Shown here one piece after another: positions 27,972 to 37,108 of a stretch of DNA of 64,000 nucleotides. Source of the stretch: Planktothrix rubescens CCAP 1459/22 (GTDB lineage: Bacteria; Cyanobacteriota; Cyanobacteriia; Cyanobacteriales; Microcoleaceae); contig LR882958.1 in the NCBI GenBank assembly GCA_904830895.1, positions 862,001 to 926,000 of the forward strand, in the 5' to 3' direction. The translations under genes were made by a program, and so were the position numbers. The stretch's first letter is position 1; every line of letters begins with the position of its first letter. Below the pieces are notes generated by a model. The model had not been told where the DNA came from. It was given only the letters and a program-made list of their open reading frames with translations, and searched no databases.

Positions 27972-28727
27972 ATGACCGAAAAAACTCTCCTAGATGAAAT
28001 TGTTAATTGCTCCCATGCACAACAATGCTTAGGGGATTCTGCTGCTGAAAACCCTTGTCGTGCAATTGTTGAGTATCAAAATACCCTCAGCTTAAAAAAA
28101 TTCCAAGTTCCTGAACCGTGGAGTGGGCAAATAGAGGAAGCACCCATTCTATTTCTCAGTTCCAATCCATCAATTGGTGGTGATGAGGTGTATCCTACTT
28201 GGGATTGGTCATCGAAAGAAGTCCATGATTATTTTAATCATCGTTTTGGAGGCGGACATAAAACCTGGATTCGGGATGGGACAAAATCGTTGCGAACAGA
28301 TGGAACTTATAGTCGCGTTACTCAATTTTGGGCAGCAGTGAGGAAACGTGCGATTGAACTTCTTCAACGAGATGTTATCCCAGGATTCGATTATGCGCTG
28401 ACAGAAATTGTGCATTGCAAATCCCATCACGAATTCGGTGTGGAACAAGCGCAAGAGCAATGTGTACAAGCCTATTTAATGAGAATTTTAGAACTAGCAA
28501 AAGCAAGGGTGATAGTCGTCTTAGGAGCACGTGCAAGACAATTTATTCAAAGGGAATTTAAAATTCCCCCAGAAAAATTGCTATCTGAATTGATTGAAAT
28601 AGGGCGGAATCAAAGATTGTTTACATTTCTTCCCCATCCAAATGCGCGAGCTAATCGTTCTTTTGCTAAGTGTTTACAAAACGATGAACTTGAAAGGCTA
28701 CGTTCTGCTTTGCGACATAACCAATAA
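27972..28727 (+). CDS. Uracil-DNA glycosylase superfamily-like protein
   Basis: 251 residues. Motif 1 resembles UDG-like enzymes (ILFLSSNPSIGGDEVYP), the middle has ALTEIVHCKSHHE (cf. the TNxVKC pattern), VIVVLGARAR matches the strand before motif 2, and FTFLPHPNARANRS resembles the terminal H-x(3)-N/R motif. The N-terminal Cys-rich stretch (NCSHAQQCLGDSAAENPCR) could bind metal. This suggests a DNA repair or nucleic-acid-related role, but the subfamily is not identified. Open frame extends to 27942; ATG 27972 is preferred. Confidence 0.65.
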   Translation: MTEKTLLDEIVNCSHAQQCLGDSAAENPCRAIVEYQNTLSLKKFQVPEPWSGQIEEAPILFLSSNPSIGGDEVYPTWDWSSKEVHDYFNHRFGGGHKTWIRDGTKSLRTDGTYSRVTQFWAAVRKRAIELLQRDVIPGFDYALTEIVHCKSHHEFGVEQAQEQCVQAYLMRILELAKARVIVVLGARARQFIQREFKIPPEKLLSELIEIGRNQRLFTFLPHPNARANRSFAKCLQNDELERLRSALRHNQ

Positions 28728-28780
28728 AGTTCTAGTATCACCCATCCTTCCTACAAACGATTTTGCTTTTATTGCTGAAT

Positions 28781-30031
28781 TTAACTGTTAGGATGATTCA
28801 AGAATTTTTGTACCGTTTGAACATCTTTATCCCCCCGTCCTGAACAATTTAAAATAATCCGAGGACTACCTTTTAATTGAGGACAAAGGGTTTCTAAATA
28901 GGCGATCGCATGGGCTGTTTCCAAGGCTGGAATAATCCCTTCTAAACGGGATAACCGTTGAAACGCATCCAAGGCTTGCTGGTCAGTCACACTATAATAT
29001 TCCGCCCGACCCAAATCCTTTAAATAACTATGTTCTGGCCCCACCCCCGGATAATCTAACCCGGCACTAATCGAATGGGCTTCCATAATTTGGCCATCAT
29101 CATCTTGTAAAAGATAACTCATCGCCCCGTGTAACACTCCCACCCGGCCATGGGTAAGGGTAGCAGCGTGTTTTCCCGTTTCCACCCCCGACCCGGCGGC
29201 TTCGACTCCAATGAGGCGAAGGTCAGTTTCCTGAATAAACTCATTAAACAGCCCCATGGCGTTAGAACCACCTCCGACACAGGCTAATAAAATATCAGGT
29301 AAACCACCCCATTTTTCTAAACATTGGGCGCGGGTTTCTACCCCAATCACATTATGGAAATCCCGAACAATCATGGGATAGGGATGAGGGCCAGCAACGG
29401 AACCGAGAATATAATGGGTTGTTTCAACATTAGTTACCCAGTCGCGGATGGCTTCAGAGGTGGCATCTTTTAAGGTTCCCGTACCCGCTTCCACCGGGCG
29501 AACTTCCGCCCCTAATAGTCGCATTCTAAAAACATTTAGGGCTTGACGTTCCATGTCATGAATACCCATATAAATCACACAGTCTAAGCCATAGCGGGCG
29601 CAAACCGTCGCCGTGGCTACCCCATGTTGACCCGCCCCGGTTTCGGCAATAATGCGCTGTTTGCCCATTTTTTTGGCTAATAGGGCTTGGGCGAGGGCGT
29701 TATTAATTTTATGGGCGCCAGTGTGGTTGAGGTCTTCCCGTTTCAGATAAATTTGTGGGCCCGTGCCGTCGGGTCTGGCATAATATTGGGTCAGGCGTTC
29801 GGCAAAATATAGGGGGCTAGGTCGTCCCACATAGTCTTTCAGCAGGCTTTGTAGTTCGGCTTGGAATTCAGGATCTTGACGATAATGATTATAGGCTGTT
29901 TCCAGTTCAGCTAAGGCGGGCATTAGGGTTTCTGGGACATATTTGCCCCCAAATTGTCCGAAGCGTCCGAGCAGGTCTGGGCGTTGTGTGGCGGGGCGTT
30001 GGGGGTTGGGAGGTAAGGGAGTGGTAGTCAC
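28781..30031 (-). CDS. trpB: Tryptophan synthase beta chain
   Basis: Forms tryptophan from indole and serine with PLP. Diagnostic parts: [19 protein letters not shown], the PLP lysine in [27 protein letters not shown], and the phosphate-binding [10 protein letters not shown]. No ATG fits: GTG 30031 (VTTTPLPPN) is the probable start, giving 416 residues, the usual length; another GTG at 30085 is less likely. trpA is not adjacent, as is common in cyanobacteria. Confidence 0.96.
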   Translation of the reverse strand: MTTTPLPPNPQRPATQRPDLLGRFGQFGGKYVPETLMPALAELETAYNHYRQDPEFQAELQSLLKDYVGRPSPLYFAERLTQYYARPDGTGPQIYLKREDLNHTGAHKINNALAQALLAKKMGKQRIIAETGAGQHGVATATVCARYGLDCVIYMGIHDMERQALNVFRMRLLGAEVRPVEAGTGTLKDATSEAIRDWVTNVETTHYILGSVAGPHPYPMIVRDFHNVIGVETRAQCLEKWGGLPDILLACVGGGSNAMGLFNEFIQETDLRLIGVEAAGSGVETGKHAATLTHGRVGVLHGAMSYLLQDDDGQIMEAHSISAGLDYPGVGPEHSYLKDLGRAEYYSVTDQQALDAFQRLSRLEGIIPALETAHAIAYLETLCPQLKGSPRIILNCSGRGDKDVQTVQKFLNHPNS

Positions 30032-30502
30032 GGCGATTGGGAAATAATTACTGAAGAACAATTTTATAATTATAGATCGACCCACCCTGTTTTTTCGATA
30101 TAGAAATTGACATCCTCCCCGGCGTAAACGGGCAGGGATTCCATCTATAATTTAGCAGGTCAAAAAATAATTATAACCTCAGCACGGATTGCTATAAATT
30201 TCTATTAATCTTTAAAAGAGATCTAAAAAATTACTTCGAGATGCTTGATCAGTTGCTAGTCATGTTCTCAAAACGAAAGCTGATCTTAGGGTTTAAATCA
30301 TTATCAATTAGTCAATCCTTGCTCCAGGGAATTGTGGGGTTGATTGTAAAGTCTTAACAGAATCTAATATTTTCCTTAAATTTTGGAAAATTTGTCCAAC
30401 TTCAGGCATTTTAGTGTTTATATATTCCTAAATTGTGAGATAATTAATTTCGATATTGAATTGCTGAAATGGCTGTATCCATGAGTTTAGGAGGGAATAC
30501 CA
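30032..30502. other. Intergenic region between trpB and cphA
   Basis: 471 bp shared by divergent trpB and cphA promoters. Apart from the IS200/IS605-like hairpin at 30108-30142, no site is recognisable; I looked for an NtcA box (GTA-N8-TAC) before cphA and did not find one. Confidence 0.5.
30108..30142. mobile_element. Possible solo end of an IS200/IS605-type element
   Basis: GACATCCTCCCCGGCGTAAA followed by CGGGCAGGGATTCC resembles the subterminal hairpin found at ends of IS200/IS605-family elements in cyanobacteria. No TnpA or TnpB gene is near, so this would be a relic. Weak evidence. Confidence 0.35.
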
Positions 30503-33100
30503 ATGAAAATTATAAAAACTCAAACCTTATCAGGGCCTAATTATTGGAGTATTGATGTTCACAATCTGATTATTATTCACCTCGATTTAGAAAAGGATAA
30601 TCGCTACACCAATGAAATTCCAGATTTCTGCGATGGACTTTGTGAAATTTTACCCAATTTAACTCAACCAAAATATCAAGATTTCCTGACAAATCTAAAG
30701 ACCGGAATCTTGATGAGTGATGTAGTTCTACAAGTTGCCTTAGAATTGCAAAGATTAGTCGGAATGCCCGTAGACTTTGGCTGTACTCGTCCGAGTTCCC
30801 AACCCGGAGTCTATCGAGTGATCTTTGAATATAAAATAGCCAAAGCTGGACGCTATGTATCCAGGTCGGCACTGCGGTTATGCCATCGTTTAATTGATCA
30901 TGGATTTTATCGGGAAACCGAACTGCGGCAGGATTTAGAAGACTTACAAGAAATTTTCTCAGAGGCTCAACTTGGCCCGACAACGGAGGCAATTGTTCAA
31001 GAAGCTGAAGCTCGTGGAATTCCCTGGAAAGAATTACCCGCCCGCCATGTAATTCAACTTGGTTATGGCAAAAAACAACGACGAATTCAATCTTCCCAAA
31101 CCGACGGCACCAGTATTTTAGGAATTGAATTTGCTGGAGATAAAGAAGGCACAAAAACCCTTTTGGATGCAGCCCGTTTACCCGTTCCCAAAGGAACCGT
31201 TATTGATAGTTTAGATGATTTAGAAAAAGCTATTGATGATATTGGTGGATTTCCGATTGTTTTAAAACCCCTAGATGGGAATCATGGTCGAGGTATTACC
31301 CTAGACATTCAAACCTGGAGTGAGGCGGAAAACGCCTACGAAATGGCTAAAAGTGAATCAAAAATTGGCACTATAATTGTTGAAAGGTACTATCAAGGAA
31401 ATGATTATCGGGTGTTAGTTGTGGATGGAAAAGTTGTGGCGGTAGCTCAACGGGTTCCGGCCCATGTTATTGGAGATGGTCGCTCAAATTTAGTAGAATT
31501 AGTCGAAGAAACAAACCTTGATCCTCGTCGAGGTAGTGGTCACGAAAATATGTTAACTCGGATTGAAATTGATCGCAATAGTATTGATATTTTAAAACAA
31601 CAAGGCTATCGGTTAGAAAGTATTCCCAAAAAAGGAGATATTTGTTATCTAAAGGCAACTGCTAATTTAAGTACGGGTGGCATTGCCATTGATAAAACCG
31701 ATGAAATTCACCCGGAAAATATTTGGATTGCCGAACGCGCCGCCCAAATTATTGGCTTAGATATTGCCGGAATTGATATTACCGCCCCCGATATTAGTCG
31801 CCCCCTGCGAGAAGTGGACGGGGTGATTGTGGAAGTGAATGCCGCCCCTGGGTTACGGATGCACATTCACCCCAATGAAGGCAAACCCCGAAACGTTGCA
31901 GTTCCGATTGTGAATATGCTGTATCCCCCTGGAACTTCCAGCCAGATTCCGATTACCGCCATTACCGGAACTAACGGTAAAACTACTACCACCCGCTTAA
32001 TCGCCCATATCCTTAAAAAAACTAAAAAAGTTGTGGGTTTTACTACCACTGATGGTACTTATATCGGAGATTTTTTAGCAGAAGCCGGAGATAATACCGG
32101 GCCTCAAAGTGCCGCCTTAATTTTAAATGATCCCACCGTGGAACTAGCCGTATTAGAAGCCGCCCGGGGGGGGATTCTCCGGTCTGGGTTGGGGTTTAAT
32201 CGCTGTGATGTCGGAGTGGTGTTGAATGTTTCCGAAGACCATCTGGGGTTACAGGATATTAACACCGTGGAGGAGATGGCAGAGGTGAAAAGCGTTGTGG
32301 CAAAGGCGGCTAGTGAATATGCGGTGTTAAATGCCGATGATCCTTTAGTTGTAGCCATGGCATCACAGGTAAAAGCAAAAGTGGCTTATTTTTCACTAAA
32401 TGCTGATAACCCAATTATTAGTGAGCACGTTGCTCAGGGAGGAGTTGCCGCGATTTATGAATCGGGTTATTTATCCTTTTTAAAAGCAGATCAAATGATT
32501 CGGGTGGAACAGATGGCGAATGTTCCCCTCACCTTACGGGGGTTAGCTCCCTTTATGATTGCTAATGCTCTGGCCGCTAGTTTAGCGGCCTATGTCCAGG
32601 GAGTCACCATTGAGGAGATTAGTCAGGCTTTGCGGACATTCCAGATGTCGGTGGAACAAACCCCCGGACGGATGAATTTAATTCCCTACCAGTCTTTCCA
32701 TGTTTTATTGGATTATGCCCATAACCGTGCGAGTTTTCAAGCAATTCTGGAGTTTGTTCGCAATTGGCCCGATGGGAAACGAATTGGGGTGGTCTGTGCA
32801 CCCGGAGACCGTCGCCCGGAGGATTTTATCGAATTAGGACGATTATCAGCCCAAATGTTCGAGCGGATTATTATTAAGGAAGATGAGGATAACCGAGGAT
32901 CTCAACGGGGAGAAGTCGCTAAATATATTGAAATTGGGGTTAAACAGGAAAATCCTGATTTTGATTATGAGATTATTCTCGAAGAAGTGCAAGCTATTCA
33001 AACTGCTCTGGGTGAAGCAACTCCGGGTAGTTTGGTGGTGATTTTCCCCGAAGGTGTGAAGAAAGTTTTAGCTCTGCTTCAGTCACATAATTGCCCTTAA
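30503..33100 (+). CDS. cphA: Cyanophycin synthetase
   Basis: Makes the nitrogen store multi-L-arginyl-poly-L-aspartate from Asp, Arg and ATP. 865 residues: an N-terminal domain, an ATP-grasp domain (about 220-470; GGFPIVLKPLDGNHGRGIT, VEVNAAPGLRMHIHP) adding Asp, and a Mur-ligase-like domain (480-865; AITGTNGKTTTTRLIAHIL, VCAPGDRRPEDF) adding Arg. Ribosome binding site AGGAGG before ATG 30503. Cyanophycinase (cphB), often adjacent, is absent from the window. The nearby guanidine operon is a separate nitrogen route. Confidence 0.97.
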   Translation: MKIIKTQTLSGPNYWSIDVHNLIIIHLDLEKDNRYTNEIPDFCDGLCEILPNLTQPKYQDFLTNLKTGILMSDVVLQVALELQRLVGMPVDFGCTRPSSQPGVYRVIFEYKIAKAGRYVSRSALRLCHRLIDHGFYRETELRQDLEDLQEIFSEAQLGPTTEAIVQEAEARGIPWKELPARHVIQLGYGKKQRRIQSSQTDGTSILGIEFAGDKEGTKTLLDAARLPVPKGTVIDSLDDLEKAIDDIGGFPIVLKPLDGNHGRGITLDIQTWSEAENAYEMAKSESKIGTIIVERYYQGNDYRVLVVDGKVVAVAQRVPAHVIGDGRSNLVELVEETNLDPRRGSGHENMLTRIEIDRNSIDILKQQGYRLESIPKKGDICYLKATANLSTGGIAIDKTDEIHPENIWIAERAAQIIGLDIAGIDITAPDISRPLREVDGVIVEVNAAPGLRMHIHPNEGKPRNVAVPIVNMLYPPGTSSQIPITAITGTNGKTTTTRLIAHILKKTKKVVGFTTTDGTYIGDFLAEAGDNTGPQSAALILNDPTVELAVLEAARGGILRSGLGFNRCDVGVVLNVSEDHLGLQDINTVEEMAEVKSVVAKAASEYAVLNADDPLVVAMASQVKAKVAYFSLNADNPIISEHVAQGGVAAIYESGYLSFLKADQMIRVEQMANVPLTLRGLAPFMIANALAASLAAYVQGVTIEEISQALRTFQMSVEQTPGRMNLIPYQSFHVLLDYAHNRASFQAILEFVRNWPDGKRIGVVCAPGDRRPEDFIELGRLSAQMFERIIIKEDEDNRGSQRGEVAKYIEIGVKQENPDFDYEIILEEVQAIQTALGEATPGSLVVIFPEGVKKVLALLQSHNCP

Positions 33101-33103
33101 TTC

Positions 33104-33155
33104 GTTGTTGGGCTTTAGCCCGCCTAAATTCTTGGGCTTTAGCAGCAACAACAAA
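33104..33155. repeat. Diverged copy of the GTTGTTGGGCTTTAGCC palindrome
   Basis: GTTGTTGGGCTTTAGCCCG then TTGGGCTTTAGCAGCAACAACAA. Here the second arm is partly in direct rather than inverted orientation, so the palindrome is degraded relative to 19655-19700. Just after the cphA stop. Confidence 0.7.
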
Positions 33156-33232
33156 TTAAGATTAAAGACAATTTCTGATAAAATGTTATAAAACTTAAAA
33201 TTATTCACAACTCAAATTAGCGGGAGAGTCAG

Positions 33233-33535
33233 ATGGCATTATTTGGTTTGTTTGGCAGAAAAGGGGATTCTAAACCCCAGGAAGAAACGGGAAGTGGTTT
33301 CTATCTCGACGGTAATGCAGCCCAAGGTCTGGGGGATATGGACAGATTCAAGGATTTACCTCCAGTCAAGAAGACTTTCCCCGTTGAAGTTGAGGCTCCT
33401 AAATCTACAACGCCAAAAGCACAGGTATCTTTTAATCCTGTGGCTGAGGAATCTTCTAGCAAAACTGAACGCCGTCGAGCCGATAGCAGCATGGATATGT
33501 ACCGAAATCTGGCCAAGGAAATCAAAAAACCGTAA
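33233..33535 (+). CDS. Small conserved cyanobacterial protein, 100 aa
   Basis: Begins MALFGLFGRKGDSKPQEE, continues SGFYLDGNAAQGLGDMDRFK (a YxLDxxxAxxxGDxDxxR pattern I associate with conserved cyanobacterial small proteins of unknown function) and ends MDMYRNLAKEIKKP. The middle is Pro/Lys/Ser-rich and probably disordered. Ribosome binding site GGGAGAG near ATG 33233. No function assigned. Confidence 0.7.
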   Translation: MALFGLFGRKGDSKPQEETGSGFYLDGNAAQGLGDMDRFKDLPPVKKTFPVEVEAPKSTTPKAQVSFNPVAEESSSKTERRRADSSMDMYRNLAKEIKKP

Positions 33536-33578
33536 CCTCTAGCCAAAAATAATTTAACGATTCATCGGGTTGAGAATT

Positions 33579-33614
33579 GTAGTAGAGACGTTAAAAACTC
33601 GTCTAGTAGCTACT
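33579..33614. repeat. GTAGAGACG-family hairpin, second copy
   Basis: GTAGTAGAGACG pairs with CGTCTAGTAGCTAC around TTAAAAACT. Related to the element at 8418. About 45 bp after the small protein's stop. Confidence 0.55.
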
Positions 33615-33764
33615 GTTCTTAACCCTATTTTAATTTTATGGGAGAGAAATACCCCCTATAGCAGTGTAATAATAGATACAAATAATAGATCAATAAGTTT
33701 AGACAATTGAGATATAGGGAATCAGGATTAGTCTTTGTTGATTAATTCAAGGACGTAACCAATT

Positions 33765-35255
33765 ATGAGCAAGTGGGGGATACCGATGATTAAGCTTGAT
33801 GATTATTTTAATCTCGATGAAATTCATGCTGTTCAAAATATTAGTGCAGCGATCATTAATCTCAGTGGTCGTCAACGAATGTTATCCCAACGAATTGCTT
33901 TATTTTGTTTGAGGTTAGTTAATCATAAAAGTTTGGCAGAACGAGAGCAGATTATCAGGATTTTACAAGATAATCTCCTCAGTTTTGAGGAATCTCATCA
34001 AATGTTAATTTTGGGTCAGTTTAATCACGGTTTAAAATCTACTCTATCCTCAGACATTCATAAAATATATTATTTACCTCCCTATCATCTGGATCAACAG
34101 GTTCGCGATTATATAGCTGCGGTTAAATCCTTGTTAAATACACCGGATCATAATTTAGGACTGGATAATTTGGATCTAAACTTGATTTTAAGCTCGGCTT
34201 CAGATCAATTATTAGATGCTTTAGATGCCGTTGTTAGTCAATATCAGCTTGAAAGTGAGGAAGAACAATTAGAAGTAGAAAAACAGCAAATTTTATTGTA
34301 TAAAAAAAGCTGTGAAACCACTGCGATCACCTATGCTCAAGCCCAACAACTATCTCATACCTTAAAACAACTCAAAGAAACCCAAGCCCAAATGTTCCAT
34401 CAGGAAAAAATGGCTTCTTTGGGTCAACTGATTGCCAGTTTAGCCCATGAAATCAATAATCCTGTTAACTGTATTTACGGAAATATTAATTGTATTGATA
34501 ACTATATTCAAGATTTGATTTATCTCCTGCGACTCTATCAAAAACAATGTCCTCAACCCATTCCAGAGATTACAAGCTATATGCAAGGGGTGAGTTTGGA
34601 TTTTGTGATTGAGGATTTACCGGAAGTTTTTAAGTCAGTAAAAATATCTGCGGATCAGATTTTTGAAATTTCCCGATCGCTGAGAAATTTTTCACGAAAA
34701 GATGAATTGACGGTGCAACCTAGTAATTTACATGAAGGCTTAGAAAGTACATTATTAATTTTAAAAAATCGGTTGAAGGCAAAATCTAATCGCCCGGAAA
34801 TTATGATTCAAAAAGACTATGGAAATTTACCTTTAGTTGAATGTTATGGCGGCAAAATCAATCAGGTGTTTATGAATGTTTTAGGTAATGCTATTGATGC
34901 TTTGGAAGAATCAACAGAAAAATGGGAAAAGGGTCAGGAAACCCCCATAATTCATATTAAAACAGAGGTAATTCAAACTAATACCGTTCGGGTACGAATC
35001 ACCGATAATGGGTTAGGAATGGATGCGGATGTAAAAATGCGACTGTTTGAAAAGTTTTTTACAACAAAAGTAATCGGAAAAGGTACGGGACTTGGACTCG
35101 TTATTAGTCGCGAAATTGTTGAAGATTATCACGAAGGGATGCTATCCTTTGAATCTGAATTTGGACAAGGAACCGAATTTATGATTACTATTCCGATTCA
35201 ATATCATTCCTCTGTATCCCTCAATCCTTGCTTAGATTCTATGACCTGTTCTTAA
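33765..35255 (+). CDS. Soluble sensor histidine kinase with PilJ-like N-terminal domain
   Basis: 496 residues. The N-terminal ~130 residues (NISAAIINLSGRQRMLSQRIA) match the PilJ-type (type IV pilus MCP) sensory domain, here without flanking membrane spans. A coiled coil leads to HisKA with phospho-acceptor His in GQLIASLAHEINNPVNCIYG, then HATPase: NQVFMNVLGNAIDAL (N box), ITDNGLGMD (G1), FEKFFTTK (F) and GKGTGLGLVIS (G2). No receiver domain; the partner is unknown. Starts possible at ATG 33765 and ATG 33789. Convergent with ftsW. Confidence 0.9.
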   Translation: MSKWGIPMIKLDDYFNLDEIHAVQNISAAIINLSGRQRMLSQRIALFCLRLVNHKSLAEREQIIRILQDNLLSFEESHQMLILGQFNHGLKSTLSSDIHKIYYLPPYHLDQQVRDYIAAVKSLLNTPDHNLGLDNLDLNLILSSASDQLLDALDAVVSQYQLESEEEQLEVEKQQILLYKKSCETTAITYAQAQQLSHTLKQLKETQAQMFHQEKMASLGQLIASLAHEINNPVNCIYGNINCIDNYIQDLIYLLRLYQKQCPQPIPEITSYMQGVSLDFVIEDLPEVFKSVKISADQIFEISRSLRNFSRKDELTVQPSNLHEGLESTLLILKNRLKAKSNRPEIMIQKDYGNLPLVECYGGKINQVFMNVLGNAIDALEESTEKWEKGQETPIIHIKTEVIQTNTVRVRITDNGLGMDADVKMRLFEKFFTTKVIGKGTGLGLVISREIVEDYHEGMLSFESEFGQGTEFMITIPIQYHSSVSLNPCLDSMTCS

Positions 35256-35273
35256 CTGAAATGGAATAATTGT

Positions 35274-36482
35274 TTAACGGATTGGCGATCGCCCAATTCC
35301 GCGACGTGGGTTTGGGGTTGACCGATGATCAGCTAAAGAAATTACCTGGGCTTGATTTTCTTCTCTAGCTACCCGAATTAATAACCCAGCTAAAGCTAAA
35401 CTAGCAATCATGGAACTTCCCCCATAACTAAATAGGGGTAAAGGTAAACCTGTAGTTGGTAAAACCCCCGTGGCTACCCCAATATTTAATAAAGATTGTC
35501 CCACCATCACTACCATCACTCCCACCGCTACTAATTGATGTTCAATTTGTTGTGCTTTCATCGCCACTCTTAGGGCTAGGGTTGCATAAATTGTTAACAA
35601 TAATAACAATAATATCCCCCCAATAAAGCCAAATTCTTCCGCATAAACCGAGAAAATAAAATCACTATATTGAATCGGTAAATAATATAATTTTTGGTGA
35701 GATAATCCTAATCCCGTTCCCCAAAACCCTCCAGAACCTACCGCTAAAAGACTTTGAACTAACTGATATCCGTCTCCCATTGCATCAGACCAAGGATTTA
35801 AAAAAGATAAAATTCGTCGTCTTTGATATTCTTTAATAGTAACACTTAAAATAGCTAAAAGTACCCCGCCTAAAGCTGTTCCTCCTAAATAAGAAAAAGG
35901 CAGTCCCGCCGCTAAAGCCACTAACCAAAGAGTCATCCCACAAAGGGCGGTGGTACTGAGGTTTGGTTGGGTAAGAATAGATAATAAAACTATCCCAAAA
36001 ATTCCTAACCAAATTAACCGAACTTGCCAATTTAAACGATACCAATTGCCAAAAAAACGAGCACTTTGTAAGACCAAAAAAGGCTTCATTAACTCCGAAG
36101 GTTGAATCGGAATCGGCCCAATTGAAATCCAGCGTGTAGCTCCATTAATAGTAGTTCCTAATCCGGGAACTAAAGTCAGAAATAATAATCCCAGAACAAT
36201 TAAAACCCCCCATTGGGCAATTTTTAACCAAAATCTCAGGGAAGATTGAACAATAAAACTAAATCCGACTAATCCTACGGCTGTCCAAATTAATTGACGT
36301 TTAAAATAATATAATCCATCTCCTTGTTCAGCATAGGCGATGGGATAGGAAGCAGAAAACATCACAATTAAGCCTACAAATAACCAGAGAAAGGTTATCC
36401 AGTGTAACCATCTTGCTTCCGTTGACCAATGGGTCAAAAAAGAGGTAGAAAAAGGGAAAATTTGTTTTAAGTTCATCAGCAA
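35274..36482 (-). CDS. ftsW: FtsW/RodA-type lipid II polymerase (SEDS protein), probably FtsW
   Basis: SEDS-family peptidoglycan glycosyltransferase working with a class B PBP at the septum. 402 residues with about ten membrane spans. Family marks: VMFSASYPIAY near the start, IPIQPSELMKP, GDGYQLVQSLLAVGSGG, YSDFIFSVYAEEFG and LFSYGGSSMIA. The C-terminus is short and basic. FtsW is preferred over RodA because of the GTGLGLSHQKLYYLPIQYSD segment, but the distinction is not certain. ATG 36482 or ATG 36476. Confidence 0.9.
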   Translation of the reverse strand: MLMNLKQIFPFSTSFLTHWSTEARWLHWITFLWLFVGLIVMFSASYPIAYAEQGDGLYYFKRQLIWTAVGLVGFSFIVQSSLRFWLKIAQWGVLIVLGLLFLTLVPGLGTTINGATRWISIGPIPIQPSELMKPFLVLQSARFFGNWYRLNWQVRLIWLGIFGIVLLSILTQPNLSTTALCGMTLWLVALAAGLPFSYLGGTALGGVLLAILSVTIKEYQRRRILSFLNPWSDAMGDGYQLVQSLLAVGSGGFWGTGLGLSHQKLYYLPIQYSDFIFSVYAEEFGFIGGILLLLLLTIYATLALRVAMKAQQIEHQLVAVGVMVVMVGQSLLNIGVATGVLPTTGLPLPLFSYGGSSMIASLALAGLLIRVAREENQAQVISLADHRSTPNPRRGIGRSPIR

Positions 36483-36573
36483 GAAAATTAATGAGTTAGG
36501 CTTAGGGTTAATAATTTAGGATTTGGCGTTCAGGACAATTAAAATAATATCGAACTCAGGATAGCCAGTGGAT

Positions 36574-36787
36574 ATGTTCACTCGCAGAAGTCATCCTGAT
36601 CAACCCCTGATGGTTCAGCATAGTCCCAATTGTCGCACAATTCGGTTAATTGCGGGCCCAGAAGAATTTGTTCCTAGAGATCAAATCCGGGCTTTAGTGA
36701 TGGAGAAGAAAACAAGTAGAAACTCAATTTAGTTGGCAAGGTGTCGCCTTAAAATTAAGCGATCTTTATACTCAAATTCTGAGGTGA
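36574..36787 (+). pseudogene. Small gene with a frameshift
   Basis: ATG 36574 opens MFTRRSHPDQPLMVQHSPNC and continues TIRLIAGPEEFVPRDQIRAL to EKKTSRNSI and a stop at 36730. Just at the AAGAAAACAAG run (about 36709-36716) the other frame takes over with KQVETQFSWQGVALKLSDLY and TQILR, stop at 36785. Together the two halves read like one 70-residue protein with a one-base frameshift in an A-rich run. Family not recognised. Could be a true pseudogene or a sequencing error. Confidence 0.6.
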
Positions 36788-36824
36788 ATCTGCATAACTC
36801 TTAAAAACAGGAAATGAGACTTCT

Positions 36825-36866
36825 GTAACTTTTGATACTGTCTTTCGATTCAGAACTTGTTAATTT
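36825..36866 (+). promoter_or_regulatory. NtcA-activated promoter of the guanidine operon
   Basis: GTA-ACTTTTGA-TAC (GTAN8TAC, 36825-36838) stands exactly 22 nt before TAATTT (TAN3T -10 box, 36861-36866), matching the canonical class II NtcA promoter GTAN8TAC-N22-TAN3T. Transcription would start near 36873, about 17 nt before the riboswitch aptamer. It implies activation under nitrogen shortage. Confidence 0.8.
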
Positions 36867-36889
36867 CAGGACAAGTTTTAACTCAAATT

Positions 36890-37068
36890 AATTGCTTCTA
36901 GGGTTCCGGTTTGCTGCAAATTGCTGAAAACGACAGGTCCGAGAGAAGCAAGCTATCCTGGATTCAGATTTTAGGAATCCGTTCTTCAAAGAGGGTAGCT
37001 ACACGGCGGGAAAAAAGCCCGGGAGAAGTTTGTGAGTGGACGTACCTCGCAACGGCTCTCGGCTTTTT
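36890..37068 (+). promoter_or_regulatory. Guanidine-I (ykkC) riboswitch
   Basis: Conserved aptamer blocks occur in order: CTAGGGTTCCGG (36898-36909), GGTCCGAGAG (36936-36945), ACACGGCGGGA (37001-37011) and AAAAAGCCCGGGAGA (37012-37026). P1 can form between TTGCTTCT and AGAAGTT. Expression platform: CTCTCGG (37056-37062) is the exact complement of CCGAGAG in the aptamer (36939-36945) and is followed by CTTTTT, suggesting a terminator that ligand binding prevents. The gdmH ribosome binding site (AGGAG) lies at 37097-37101. Confidence 0.92.
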
Positions 37069-37108
37069 GCATGGTACGGATTGATCTGCATCTAACAGGA
37101 GTTATTCC

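Noticed and set aside
30290-30502. NtcA site upstream of cphA
   Set aside because: No GTA-N8-TAC pattern with a suitably spaced -10 box was found.
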